A stretch of 64,000 bases of DNA, taken from positions 62,001 through 126,000 of the forward strand of contig CAZIJU010000001.1 in NCBI GenBank assembly GCA_964539745.1, read 5' to 3'. The position numbers and the translations under genes were made by a program. Below, in pieces: positions 1 to 8,893 of this stretch. The stretch's first letter is position 1, and each line of letters begins with the position of its first letter. Source of the stretch: DSNY01 sp964539745. Lineage in GTDB: Bacteria > Pseudomonadota > Gammaproteobacteria > Burkholderiales > Burkholderiaceae_F. The notes under the pieces are model-generated. The model searched no databases. It had not been told where the DNA came from and worked only from the letters and a program-made list of their open reading frames with translations.

Positions 1-1427
1 CGGTCAACAAGCGGCTCGACGCGCTGGTCGGCGACCTGCGCACGCTGCTGCGCGAGAAGGACGTGCGCCACGCGGGCATCGCGCGCAACGGGCAGCAGAT
101 CGAGATCCGCTTCCGCGACGCGGAGACACGCGCCAGGGCGAGCGGCGTGATCCGCGACAACCTGAACGAACTCGCGTTGCGCGAAGAAGCCGCCGGCGCC
201 GACCTGCTGCTCACCGCGACGATGACGCCGGCCGCGGTCAAGGCCGTGCAGGACAACGCGCTGAAGCAGAACATCACCACACTGCACAACCGGATCAACG
301 AGCTCGGTGTGGCCGAGCCGGTCATCCAGCAGCAGGGTGCCGACCGCGTCGTCGTGCAGTTGCCCGGCGTGCAGGACACCGCCCGCGCGAAGGACATCAT
401 CGGCCGCACCGCCACGCTCGAAGCGCGGCTGGTCGACCTGTCCGCCGAAGCGCAGGCCGCGGTGACCGGCAGCGGGCCGGTGCCGTTCGGCTCGGAGCTT
501 TTCACGGTCGGCAGAGGCGCGCCGGTGGTCCTGAAGAAAGAGGTCATCTTCTCGGGTCAGCAGCTCGAGGGCGCCCAGGCGACCTTCGACGAGAACCAGC
601 GGCCCGCCGTGTCGATCGAGTTGAACGAGGCCGCCGGCCGCGTGATGCGCAAGGTCACGCGCGAAAACCTGAAGAAGCCGATGGCGGTCGTGCTGTTCGA
701 GAAGGGCAAGGGCGAGGTGCTGACGGTCGCGACGATCCAGAGCGAATTCGGGTCGCGCTTCCAGATCACGGGCCTCGACAGCCCGAGTGTGGCCAATGAC
801 CTGGCGCTGCTGTTGCGCGCGGGCGCGCTCGCCGCACCGATGGAGATCGTCGAGGAGCGCACGATCGGACCAAGCCTGGGCGCGGAGAACATCCGCGCGG
901 GCTTCACGTCGACCGTGTACGGCTTCACCGGCATCGCGATCTTCATGATCGCGTACTACGCGATCTTCGGCCTGATCTCGGTGATCGCGCTGTCGGTCAA
1001 CGTGATGCTGCTGATCGCGCTGCTGTCGCTGCTGCAGGCCACCCTCACCTTGCCCGGCATCGCCGCAATCGCGCTGACCCTCGGCATGGCGATCGACGCG
1101 AACGTGCTGATCAACGAGCGCATCCGCGAGGAATTGCGCAAGGGGGCGACGCCGCAGCAGGCGATCGCGCAGGGCTACGAGAAGGCGTTCGCGACGATCC
1201 TCGACTCGAACGTCACGACGCTGATCGCCGGCATCTTCCTGTTCCTGCTCGGTTCGGGTCCCGTGCGCGGGTTCGCGGTCGTTCACTGCCTCGGCATTCT
1301 GACTTCGATATTCTCGGCGGTGTTCGTATCGCGCGGCATCGTCAACCTCGTCTACGGCTCGCGCAAGCGGCTGACGAGCCTGTCGATCGGGCAGGTGTGG
1401 AAGCCCGAAGCGGCGGCTGGCAAGTGA
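1..1427 (+). CDS. secD: Protein translocase subunit SecD (5' end missing)
   Basis: SecD works with SecF in the inner membrane and uses the proton-motive force to help pull exported proteins through SecYEG. The frame is open from base 3 with no start, so the N-terminal part lies upstream of the window; about 474 residues are present. The visible part holds the periplasmic P1 region and then the C-terminal membrane domain, with the RND-type motif around TLGMAIDANVLINERIREE. It ends GK-stop at 1427. secF follows 121 bp later in the usual order. Only the truncation is notable. Confidence 0.96.
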   Translation, partial: VNKRLDALVGDLRTLLREKDVRHAGIARNGQQIEIRFRDAETRARASGVIRDNLNELALREEAAGADLLLTATMTPAAVKAVQDNALKQNITTLHNRINELGVAEPVIQQQGADRVVVQLPGVQDTARAKDIIGRTATLEARLVDLSAEAQAAVTGSGPVPFGSELFTVGRGAPVVLKKEVIFSGQQLEGAQATFDENQRPAVSIELNEAAGRVMRKVTRENLKKPMAVVLFEKGKGEVLTVATIQSEFGSRFQITGLDSPSVANDLALLLRAGALAAPMEIVEERTIGPSLGAENIRAGFTSTVYGFTGIAIFMIAYYAIFGLISVIALSVNVMLLIALLSLLQATLTLPGIAAIALTLGMAIDANVLINERIREELRKGATPQQAIAQGYEKAFATILDSNVTTLIAGIFLFLLGSGPVRGFAVVHCLGILTSIFSAVFVSRGIVNLVYGSRKRLTSLSIGQVWKPEAAAGK

Positions 1428-1548
1428 TGCGTCGGCGATGATCGCGCCCCCCACCGTCACCCCCTTCTGCATGCCGGCGGCAGGCTCCGTCGCCGACGGC
1501 GAGGGGTATTTCGCGTTCGCCGCGCGCCGCACTGCAGAGGAGTTGTGA

Positions 1549-2481
1549 ATGGAATTCTTCAGGATCCGCCGCACGATTCCGTTCATGCGCTACGCGCTGA
1601 TCCTGAACGCGATCTCGGTGATCACGTTCCTGGTCGCCGTGGGTTTCCTCGCGGTACGCGGGCTGAACCTGTCGATCGAGTTCACCGGCGGCACCGTGAT
1701 GGAGGTCTCGTATCCGCAGGCGGCCGACCTGCCGAAGATCCGCGCGGCGATCGAAGGCCAGGGCTGGGGCGAGTTTCAGGTGCAGAACTTCGGCACCTCG
1801 CGGGACGTGCTGATCCGCCTGCCGGTCCGCGCGGGCGCCAGTGCCGGCCAGCAGGCCGAACAGGTGATGGCGCTGCTGCGCGCGCAGGATCCCGGTGTGG
1901 AGCTGCGTCGCGTCGAGTTCGTCGGCCCGCAGGTCGGCGAGGAGCTGGCGCACGACGGCGCGCTCGCGCTGCTGATGGTCTGTATCGGCATCATGATCTA
2001 TCTGGCGTTCCGCTTCGAATGGAAGTTTTCGGTCGCGGCGATCGTCGCCAATTTGCACGACGTCGTGCTGGTCGTCGGTATGTTCTCGATCTTCGGCTGG
2101 GAGTTCTCGCTGCCGGTGCTGGCCGCCGTGCTCGCGGTGCTCGGCTACTCGGTCAACGAGTCGGTGATCATCTTCGACCGCGTTCGCGAGCACTTCCGCA
2201 CGATGCGCAAGGCGAGCGTGACCGAGGTGATCGACTCGGCGATCACCGCGACGATCTCGCGCACGATGATCACGCACGGGTCGACGCTGATGATGACGCT
2301 CGCGATGCTCGCCTTCGGTGGGCCGGCGCTGCACTACTTCGCGCTCGCGCTGACGATCGGCATCCTGTTCGGCATCTATTCGTCGGTTTTCGTCGCCGCC
2401 GCGATCGCGATGTACCTCGGCGTCAAACGCGAGGACCTGGTCAAGCCGGTGAAAAAAGAGGAGCAGCAGATCGTTCCGTGA
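1549..2481 (+). CDS. secF: Protein translocase subunit SecF
   Basis: SecF is the partner of SecD in the SecDF export motor of the inner membrane. The protein has 310 residues, normal for the family. There is an N-terminal membrane helix, a SecF-type periplasmic segment starting with LSIEFTGGTVMEV, and a five-helix membrane domain with the signature VLGYSVNESVIIFDRVRE. An AGAGGAG-like ribosome-binding site lies about 7 bases before the ATG. secD precedes it in the same direction, so the two are probably co-transcribed. Confidence 0.97.
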   Translation: MEFFRIRRTIPFMRYALILNAISVITFLVAVGFLAVRGLNLSIEFTGGTVMEVSYPQAADLPKIRAAIEGQGWGEFQVQNFGTSRDVLIRLPVRAGASAGQQAEQVMALLRAQDPGVELRRVEFVGPQVGEELAHDGALALLMVCIGIMIYLAFRFEWKFSVAAIVANLHDVVLVVGMFSIFGWEFSLPVLAAVLAVLGYSVNESVIIFDRVREHFRTMRKASVTEVIDSAITATISRTMITHGSTLMMTLAMLAFGGPALHYFALALTIGILFGIYSSVFVAAAIAMYLGVKREDLVKPVKKEEQQIVP

Positions 2482-2581
2482 TCGGCGGTGCGTTTCGCGG
2501 ATCGAGGCGGGGGCGCAACCGGCCGGACCGCAGCGATCGAAGACCCACGCTCGACGATCCGCAAGGTCCGACTGCTGCCGT

Positions 2582-3229
2582 ATGACGCCACCCGTCCGCA
2601 TCTGGGATCTGCCGACGCGCCTGTTTCACTGGTCGCTCGTGCTGCTGGTCGTCTTTTCGGTGACGACGGCCAAGATCGGCGGCAACTGGATGGACTGGCA
2701 CCTGCGGTCGGGCTACGCGGTGCTGACGCTGATCCTGTTTCGGCTGCTCTGGGGGTTCGCGGGTCCGCGTTACGCGTTGTTTGCGCAGTTCGTGCGCGGC
2801 CCGCGCGCGACGTTGGCGTACCTGCGCGGCGCCGGCGCCGTGTCCGCCGGGCACAATCCCTTGGGCGCGTGGTCGGTGCTGGCGATGCTGACCTCACTGC
2901 TCGTGCAGGCGGTCACGGGGCTGTTCGCCAACGACGAGATCGCCACCGAGGGTCCGCTTTCGAAGCTCGTTTCGGGCGCGACGGCGAGCTGGATGACGCG
3001 GATCCACTCGTTTAACGAGAAACTGATCTACGCGCTCGTCGCGCTGCACGTCGCCGCGATCGCGTACTACTTCTTCGCGAAGCGCGAGAACCTCGTCGGA
3101 CCGATGCTGACCGGCGACAAGCACGCGATCGGCGCCGAACCGGCGCAGGACGACGCGCTCGTGCGCGCGCGCGCCGCGCTGCTCGCGTTGCTCGCCGCGG
3201 GCCTGGTCGGCTACGTCGTCACCCTGTAG
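2582..3229 (+). CDS. Cytochrome b561-family diheme membrane protein
   Basis: This is a 215-residue membrane protein of the bacterial cytochrome b561 / Ni-Fe-hydrogenase b-type family, which passes electrons between quinones and a periplasmic partner. It begins RIWDLPTRLFHWSL, typical of the family, with a histidine next to helix 1. Further candidate heme-ligand histidines occur in WHLRSGY, in IHSFNEKLIYALVALHVAA and nearby. About four hydrophobic helices are visible. The neighbour, in convergent orientation, encodes cytochrome c', a plausible soluble electron partner. The physiological acceptor cannot be read from the sequence. Confidence 0.88.
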   Translation: MTPPVRIWDLPTRLFHWSLVLLVVFSVTTAKIGGNWMDWHLRSGYAVLTLILFRLLWGFAGPRYALFAQFVRGPRATLAYLRGAGAVSAGHNPLGAWSVLAMLTSLLVQAVTGLFANDEIATEGPLSKLVSGATASWMTRIHSFNEKLIYALVALHVAAIAYYFFAKRENLVGPMLTGDKHAIGAEPAQDDALVRARAALLALLAAGLVGYVVTL

Positions 3230-3234
3230 GAACG

Positions 3235-3254
3235 AAAAAAGCCGCTCGCGCGGC
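3235..3254 (-). terminator. Intrinsic terminator of the cytochrome c' gene
   Basis: Read on the minus strand, a perfect 5-bp stem (GCCGC/GCGGC) closed by a GCGA tetraloop is followed directly by six T residues. It lies 55 bp after the cytochrome c' stop. A larger inverted repeat (CCGCTCGC at 3242 with GCGAGCGG at 3292) overlaps it and could serve the convergent cytochrome b gene. Confidence 0.75.
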
Positions 3255-3309
3255 CTCTTGCTGCTGCGCCGTCCACAGGCGGCCTGCGGACGGCGAGCGG
3301 TCTTGCGTC

Positions 3310-3762
3310 CTACTTCATCCGGTAGTCGTCGTGGCAGGCTTTGCACGCCTGGCCGACGTTGCCGAACTGCGCCTGGATCGCCTTCACGTCGCCGCCCTTG
3401 GCGACTGCGGCGAGCTTGCTCACCTCGGCCTGCATCTTCTCGATCAGGTCTTTGACCTTTGCGGTGTCCTTGAAGAATTCGGGCTTGACCTTCGTGTTGG
3501 CCACCATGTCGGTTCCGGGCGTGAAAGCCTCGAACGGCAGCTTCGACAGCGTTTCGATCAGCGCAGCGCTGGACTGGATCGCCGCGACGTTCGGGTTGCC
3601 CGACTTCAGTTGGCCATTGATCCGGCCCATGTGGTTGCCGATCAGCGCCATCGCGGACTGACGGTACTTGACGGCGTCCTCGGGCTTGGCGAACTGGGCC
3701 TGCGCGGGAAAGGCGATGGCCGCGGAGGCGGCCAGCAAGAGTGCGTGAATCGAAAGCTTCAT
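3310..3762 (-). CDS. Cytochrome c' (periplasmic class II c-type cytochrome)
   Basis: The 150-residue precursor has a signal peptide (about residues 1-23, ending AQA) and a four-helix-bundle domain. The heme motif CKACH sits at the extreme C-terminus (C140, C143, H144), which defines class II cytochromes c. These bind NO or CO and are linked to NO tolerance or electron shuttling. The ATG at 3762 was chosen over a longer upstream frame because a GGGGGAT ribosome-binding site precedes it and the signal peptide starts there. It is convergent with the cytochrome b561-like gene. Confidence 0.93.
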   Translation of the reverse strand: MKLSIHALLLAASAAIAFPAQAQFAKPEDAVKYRQSAMALIGNHMGRINGQLKSGNPNVAAIQSSAALIETLSKLPFEAFTPGTDMVANTKVKPEFFKDTAKVKDLIEKMQAEVSKLAAVAKGGDVKAIQAQFGNVGQACKACHDDYRMK

Positions 3763-3892
3763 GGATCCCCCATCGAGTTGAAGTACGGCGCCGGACCGCT
3801 CGAGTCCTGGCACTGCGCCAACACGGCGCGCGACCGGATTATTCCCGCGCTCGAAGGCCGTACCGCGCGCGCATCGACGCGCCCGCGCGCGG

Positions 3893-5263
3893 TCAGCAGC
3901 GCCGCGCCAGCTCGCCGGCCTTGCCGACGTAGGTCGCCGGCGTCAGCGCGAGCAGCGCGTTTTTCGCTTCGTCGGGGATCGCCAGCGCGCGGATGAACTC
4001 GTGCAGCGCCTCGCGCGTGATCGCGCGGCCGCGGGTCAGCGCCTTGAGCTTTTCGTACGGCTCGGGCACACCGTAGCGGCGCATCACCGTCTGCACCGGT
4101 TCGGCGAGAACCTCCCACGCATCGTCCAGGTCGGCGGCGAGGCGCTCGGGGTTCGCCTCGAGCTTGCCGAGCCCGCGCAGGCAGGATTCGTACGCGACCA
4201 AGCAATGACCGAACGCCACGCCGAGGTTGCGCAGCACGGTCGAGTCGGTGAGATCGCGCTGCCAGCGCGACACCGGCAGCTTCTCCGCGAGATGCCGCAG
4301 CAGCGCGTTGGCCAGCCCGAGGTTGCCTTCGGAATTCTCGAAGTCGATCGGATTGACCTTGTGCGGCATCGTCGAGGAGCCGACTTCGCCTTCCTTCAGC
4401 TTCTGCTTGAAATACCCGAGCGCGATGTAACCCCAGACGTCGCGGTCGAGGTCGAGCAGCACCGTGTTGGCGCGTGCGACCGCGTCGAACAGCTCCGCCA
4501 TGTAGTCGTGCGGTTCGATCTGGATCGTGTGCGTGTTGAACGTCAGCCCGAGCTCCTCGACGACGCGCCGCGCGAAGCGCTCCCAGTCGAGCAGCGGATA
4601 AGCGGCCAGATGCGCGTTGTAATTTCCGACCGCGCCGTTCATCTTGGCGGCGAGCGACACGCGCGCGATCGCGTCGATCGCCGCGCCAAGCCGGACCGCG
4701 AAGTTCGCGAACTCCTTGCCGACCGTGGTCGGGCTCGCGGGCTGGCCGTGCGTGCGCGCGAGCATCGGCAGGTCGGCGTGCGCATGCGCGAACTCGCGCA
4801 GCTTCGCATGCACCGCACGCAACCGGTCCTGCAGCACGAAGCGGCCTGCCGACAGCATCAGCGCATGCGCGACGTTGTTGATGTCCTCCGACGTGCACGC
4901 GAAGTGGACGAACTCGGCGGCTCGCGCCAGCGCCGGTACGTCGCCGGCGCGTCGCTTGATCCAGTATTCGACCGCCTTGACGTCGTGATTGGTCTGCGCC
5001 TCGATCGCCTTGATCTCGCCGCAGTCCTCGACGGAGAAGTCGCGCACCAGCGCGCGCAGACGCGTGATCGCATCGTCGGGCAGCGGCGGCAGCTCCGCAA
5101 GCCCAAGCGTCGACAGCCCGATCAGCCATTCGACTTCCACGCGCAGCCGAGCGCGCATGAACGCGTACTCGGAGAAGACATCGCGCAGCGGCGCGGCCTG
5201 CCGCGCGTAGCGCCCGTCCAGCGGCGACAGCGCAGTGAGCGCGCAGACTTCGGTGGGCAGCAT
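3893..5263 (-). CDS. purB: Adenylosuccinate lyase
   Basis: PurB cleaves SAICAR to AICAR plus fumarate and adenylosuccinate to AMP plus fumarate in purine synthesis. The 456-residue product equals the E. coli enzyme in length. The start is placed at MLPTEVCALTALSPLDGRY, which aligns with known PurB N-termini; the frame extends 12 codons upstream without support. The fumarase/aspartase-superfamily signature SSTMPHKVNPIDFENSEGN, with its flexible catalytic loop, is present. The GST-like gene diverges from it 178 bp away. Confidence 0.97.
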   Translation of the reverse strand: MLPTEVCALTALSPLDGRYARQAAPLRDVFSEYAFMRARLRVEVEWLIGLSTLGLAELPPLPDDAITRLRALVRDFSVEDCGEIKAIEAQTNHDVKAVEYWIKRRAGDVPALARAAEFVHFACTSEDINNVAHALMLSAGRFVLQDRLRAVHAKLREFAHAHADLPMLARTHGQPASPTTVGKEFANFAVRLGAAIDAIARVSLAAKMNGAVGNYNAHLAAYPLLDWERFARRVVEELGLTFNTHTIQIEPHDYMAELFDAVARANTVLLDLDRDVWGYIALGYFKQKLKEGEVGSSTMPHKVNPIDFENSEGNLGLANALLRHLAEKLPVSRWQRDLTDSTVLRNLGVAFGHCLVAYESCLRGLGKLEANPERLAADLDDAWEVLAEPVQTVMRRYGVPEPYEKLKALTRGRAITREALHEFIRALAIPDEAKNALLALTPATYVGKAGELARRC

Positions 5264-5441
5264 CGGACGCGCAGAAGCGGGACGGGACGAAACCGGCAAG
5301 TCCGAGCCGCGGCCGGTCGGACCGCAGCGAGTCTAGCACCGGGTCCGGACGAACCCGCGGCACGGTGTCGCAGTCGCGAGTCGCCGCTGCGGTGCCGTTG
5401 CTATGATTCCGCGAGCGAAAACAGCCCGAGGAACGCCCGCC

Positions 5442-6071
5442 GTGTCGAAGAAGAACCTGCGCCTGATCGCCTCGCTGACCAGCCCGTACGTGCGTAAGGT
5501 GCGCATCGTGATGGCGGAGAAGAAGATCGAATGCGCTCTCGAGCTCGAGGACGTCTGGGCGGCCGATACGCGAATCCACGAGGCCAATCCGCTGGGCAAG
5601 GTGCCGTGCCTGATCATGGAGGACGGCGGCGCGGTGTTCGACTCGCGCGTGATCGTCGAGTATCTCGACACGCTGACGCCGGTCGGCCGGCTGATCCCGC
5701 CGAACGGACGCGAGCGTGTCGAGGTGCGCGTGTGGGAGGCGCTCGCCGACGGCATGCTCGACGCGGCGATCCTCGTGCGGCTGGAAAAGACGCAGCGCCC
5801 GACCGAGCAACAATCGCAGAAGTGGATCGACCGCCAAATGGGCAAGGTTCACCACGGGCTGGCCGCGATGAGCCGCGGACTCGGCGACAAGCCGTGGTGC
5901 AACGGCAATGCGTACACGCTGGCGGACATCGCGGTCGGCTGCGCGCTCGGCTACCTCGATTTCCGTTTTCCTGAGATCGACTGGCGCGGCCAGTACCCCA
6001 ACCTCGCGCGCCTCGGCGAAAAGCTCGCCGCACGGCCGAGCTTCATCGACACCGCGCCGCCGAGGTCCTGA
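5442..6071 (+). CDS. Glutathione S-transferase family protein
   Basis: This is a cytosolic GST-fold protein of 209 residues. The N-terminal thioredoxin-like domain has the family patterns SLTSPYVRKVRIVMAEK (N-terminal active-site Ser region), NPLGKVPCL (cis-proline) and DSRVIVEYLD (glutathione gamma-Glu contact). The helical C-terminal domain contains NAYTLADIAVGCALGYLDFR. The GTG at 5442 was preferred over an ATG at 5403 because GAGGAA lies 8 bases upstream and the GST fold begins there. The substrate is unknown; these are common in Burkholderiales as stringent-starvation- or detoxification-type GSTs. Confidence 0.9.
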   Translation: MSKKNLRLIASLTSPYVRKVRIVMAEKKIECALELEDVWAADTRIHEANPLGKVPCLIMEDGGAVFDSRVIVEYLDTLTPVGRLIPPNGRERVEVRVWEALADGMLDAAILVRLEKTQRPTEQQSQKWIDRQMGKVHHGLAAMSRGLGDKPWCNGNAYTLADIAVGCALGYLDFRFPEIDWRGQYPNLARLGEKLAARPSFIDTAPPRS

Positions 6072-6108
6072 TCGTCAGCCGCGGCGCCGCTTCGGCGGCC
6101 GCCGAGGA

Positions 6109-7038
6109 TTACACGGCGATGAGTTCGGCGGCCGCGAGATCCTCGAGCGCGGTGCCGACCGACTTGAACAGCGTGATCTCGTCGGCGCTGTGGCGGCCGG
6201 GCTTTTCGCCGCGAACGAGCTCGGCAAGCTCCGCTTCGATCCGCGCGCGCGCGATCACGCCGCGTTCGAGCGGGGACACCAGATCGCCGGCCTCGGCGAG
6301 CGCACCGGCATAGGTATCGACGAAGATGCGCGCGCGGGCGACCGCCGCGTCGTCGGCTTCGCGCATCGCGCGCGTGAATCCGCCGACGAGATCCAGATGC
6401 GTGCCCGGCGCAAGCCAGGCACCGTGCACGATCGGCGCGGCGGCAGTCGTGGCACAGGTGACGATGTCCGCGTCGCGCACCGCGGCTTGCAGGTCGGTCG
6501 CCGCCTCGGCCGGCAGCCCCTCGTCGCGGAGCACCTGCGCGAGCGTCTGCGCCGCTTCCGCGCGCCTGCCCCAGACGCGAACGCGAACCAGTTGCGGACG
6601 CAGCGCGCAGTGCGCGCGTGCCATGAACGGCGCGAGCTTGCCAGTGCCGACCACCAACAGGTTCGTGCTGTCGTCGCGCGCGAGGTGGCGCGCGGCGAGC
6701 GCCGAAGCGGCCGCCGTCCGCCGCAGCGTCAGCGCCTCGCCGTCGATCACCGCGCGCGGCTCGCCGCTCGCGCGATCGAGCAACACGTACAGCGCATTGA
6801 CGGTGGCCGCGCCGCGCGCCGCGTTGCCAGGCATCACCGTCACGATCTTCACGCCGAGGCCGCCGCGCACTTCGCGCCAGGCCGGCATCAGCAGCAGCGT
6901 TTCGGTCTCGCCCAAACGGTGCGCATGGCGCAGCGGCACCTGCGCGCCGGCGGCGAACGCGGCGGCAAGCGCATCGACGAGCCGCTTCCAGTCGAGGGCG
7001 GCGTGCACTTCGTCGGCCGAATAGAATCGCAGCGTCAT
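6109..7038 (-). CDS. Ornithine cyclodeaminase / mu-crystallin family reductase
   Basis: The 309-residue product has the ornithine cyclodeaminase/mu-crystallin fold. Members are ornithine cyclodeaminase, L-alanine dehydrogenase or delta1-pyrroline-2-carboxylate reductase. Visible features are the nucleotide-binding motif VVGTGKLAP, the family segment GVKIVTVMPGN, and the C-terminal KSVGTALEDLAAAELI. The key residues that separate cyclodeaminase from imine reductase cannot be settled by eye. The gene diverges from a DAO-type oxidoreductase with almost no intergenic space, so their promoters overlap and a shared imino- or amino-acid role is likely. An ATG 9 bases upstream (7047) is also possible. 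Confidence 0.88.
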   Translation of the reverse strand: MTLRFYSADEVHAALDWKRLVDALAAAFAAGAQVPLRHAHRLGETETLLLMPAWREVRGGLGVKIVTVMPGNAARGAATVNALYVLLDRASGEPRAVIDGEALTLRRTAAASALAARHLARDDSTNLLVVGTGKLAPFMARAHCALRPQLVRVRVWGRRAEAAQTLAQVLRDEGLPAEAATDLQAAVRDADIVTCATTAAAPIVHGAWLAPGTHLDLVGGFTRAMREADDAAVARARIFVDTYAGALAEAGDLVSPLERGVIARARIEAELAELVRGEKPGRHSADEITLFKSVGTALEDLAAAELIAV

Positions 7039-7061
7039 CACGGCCATTGTATGGGGAGCGC

Positions 7062-8240
7062 GTGCCGCAGCACGTCGTTGTCGTCGGCGGCGGTGCGATC
7101 GGTTCGAGCGTCGCCTGTTTCCTCGCGCGCGATTTCGGTGTGCGCGTCACCGTCGTCGAACGCGATCCGAGCTACCGCTTCGCGTCGAGCGCGCTGTCGG
7201 CGAGTTCGATCCGGCAGCAGTTCTCGACCGCGATCAACATCCGCATCTCGCAGGCGAGCCTCGCCTTCTACCGCCGCATCGGCGACGAGCTGGCGGTCGG
7301 CGATGCACGGCCCGACATCGGGCTCGTCGAGCCGGGCTATCTCTTTCTCGCCAGCGAAGCGGGCGTCGAGATCCTGCGCGCGAACCACGAAGTGCAGCGC
7401 GCCTGCGGCGCCGACGTGGAACTGCTCGCGCCCGCCGAGCTGCAGCGGCGTTTTCCGTGGCTTGCAGTCGAAGGCGTGGCGCTGGCGAGCCTGGGACTGA
7501 GCACCGCGACGAGCGGCGAAGGCTGGTTCGACGGCTACAGCGTGCTGCAGGCGTTTCGCCGCAAGGCGATCGCGCTCGGCGTGAACTACGTCGCGGCTGT
7601 GGTCGAGCGCATGACCGCGGCCGGCGGCCGGGTCGTGCGCGCGCAGACGGCCGACGGTTCGGCGCTCGAAGCCGACGCCTTCGTGATCGCCGCGGGCGCG
7701 TGGTCGGCGCCGCTCGCGCGGACGCTGGGCTTCGACCTGCCGGTGCGCGCGCGCAAGCGCGACGTTTCCGTGTTCCGTTCGCCGGCACGACTGCCGGACT
7801 GCCCGCTGGTGATCGATCCGTCCGGCCTGTGGTTCCGGCCCGAGGGCCGCGGCTTCATCTGCGGCGCGCCGCCGCGTGGCGAAGATCCCGACGATGCGCC
7901 GCTCGAAGCGATCGACCACGGCCTGTTTGACGAGTGGATCTGGCCGCATCTCGCCGCGCGCGTGCCCGCGTTCGAGGCGCTGCGCCGAACGCACGCGTGG
8001 GCCGGCTACTACGAGTACAACACCTTCGATCAGAACGGGCTGGTCGGCCGCGTGCCGGGGACCGACAACGCCTTCGTCGCGTGCGGCTTCTCGGGCCACG
8101 GCATCCAGCAGGCACCCGCCGTCGGCTGCGGACTGGCTGAGCTCATCGCCACCGGCGAATACCGCACGCTCGATCTGTCGCCACTATCGCCGGCGCGAGT
8201 CGCGGAAGACAAGCCGCTGGTCGAGCGCAACGTCATTTGA
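7062..8240 (+). CDS. FAD-dependent oxidoreductase, DAO family
   Basis: This is a D-amino-acid-oxidase/sarcosine-oxidase-type flavoprotein of 392 residues. The dinucleotide-binding motif VVVGGGAIGSSVACFLAR lies at the N-terminus with the ERDPSYR acidic end of strand 2. A C-terminal FAD segment reads VACGFSGHGIQQAPAVG. Such enzymes oxidise secondary or tertiary amines or D-amino acids to imines. The GTG at 7062 follows GGGGAG closely; an in-frame TTG at 7047 has no ribosome-binding site. The divergent partner is an imine-reductase/cyclodeaminase-type gene, so the pair may handle one cyclic amine or imino acid (inference). Confidence 0.9.
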   Translation: MPQHVVVVGGGAIGSSVACFLARDFGVRVTVVERDPSYRFASSALSASSIRQQFSTAINIRISQASLAFYRRIGDELAVGDARPDIGLVEPGYLFLASEAGVEILRANHEVQRACGADVELLAPAELQRRFPWLAVEGVALASLGLSTATSGEGWFDGYSVLQAFRRKAIALGVNYVAAVVERMTAAGGRVVRAQTADGSALEADAFVIAAGAWSAPLARTLGFDLPVRARKRDVSVFRSPARLPDCPLVIDPSGLWFRPEGRGFICGAPPRGEDPDDAPLEAIDHGLFDEWIWPHLAARVPAFEALRRTHAWAGYYEYNTFDQNGLVGRVPGTDNAFVACGFSGHGIQQAPAVGCGLAELIATGEYRTLDLSPLSPARVAEDKPLVERNVI

Positions 8241-8290
8241 GCCGCGGCGGCGTGCACCGCCGGCGCGACGCAGCCTGCGGATTGCCGTCG

Positions 8291-8767
8291 CTATGCGGCG
8301 ACGTAGTCGCCGCTCTTGCCCCCGTGCTTCTCAAGCAGCCGCACGGACTCGATGATCATGCCGCGGTCGGCCGCCTTGCACATGTCGTAGATCGTCAGCA
8401 AGCCGATCTGCACTGCTGTCAGCGCTTCCATCTCGACACCCGTCGGCCCGCGCGTCTCGACGGTCGCGCGGCACTCGATCGCCGTGGCGGCTTCGTCGAT
8501 CGCGAAGTCCACCGCGATTCGCGTGATCGCGAGCGGATGGCACAGCGGGATCAGCTCGCTCGTCTTCTTCGCCGCCTGGATCGCCGCGATGCGCGCCACG
8601 CCAAGCACGTCGCCCTTCTTCGCCGTGCCGCCGCGCACGAGGTCGAGCGTCGTCGGCCGCATGCGGATGCGGCCCGCAGCGACCGCGATCCGGTGTGTCG
8701 CTTCCTTGCCGCCGACGTCGACCATATGCGCCTGGCCGGCATCGTCGAAGTGCGTGAGCTTGCTCAT
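8291..8767 (-). CDS. moaC: Cyclic pyranopterin monophosphate synthase MoaC
   Basis: MoaC converts the MoaA product to cyclic pyranopterin monophosphate in molybdenum-cofactor synthesis. The 158-residue protein starts at MSKLTHFDDAGQAHMVDVG and carries the conserved stretches AKKGDVLGVARIAAIQAAKKT, LIPLCHPL, VETRGPTGVEMEALTAV and IYDMCKAADRGM. The frame extends 10 codons further upstream but the family start fits 8767. The Mo cofactor it helps make is needed by the molybdenum hydroxylase at 22742-26391, though the two are not in one operon. Confidence 0.97.
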   Translation of the reverse strand: MSKLTHFDDAGQAHMVDVGGKEATHRIAVAAGRIRMRPTTLDLVRGGTAKKGDVLGVARIAAIQAAKKTSELIPLCHPLAITRIAVDFAIDEAATAIECRATVETRGPTGVEMEALTAVQIGLLTIYDMCKAADRGMIIESVRLLEKHGGKSGDYVAA

Positions 8768-8893
8768 GTAACCAATCGTCATCGGCGCCGGAACCATCGG
8801 CTCGGGCGACTATCATAAGTGCAGTTCTTCGCCCGCCGTTCGCCGCCGGCCGAATCGGTCCGCGCCCGGAAGATCTCGCCCTGCAACGACGCC

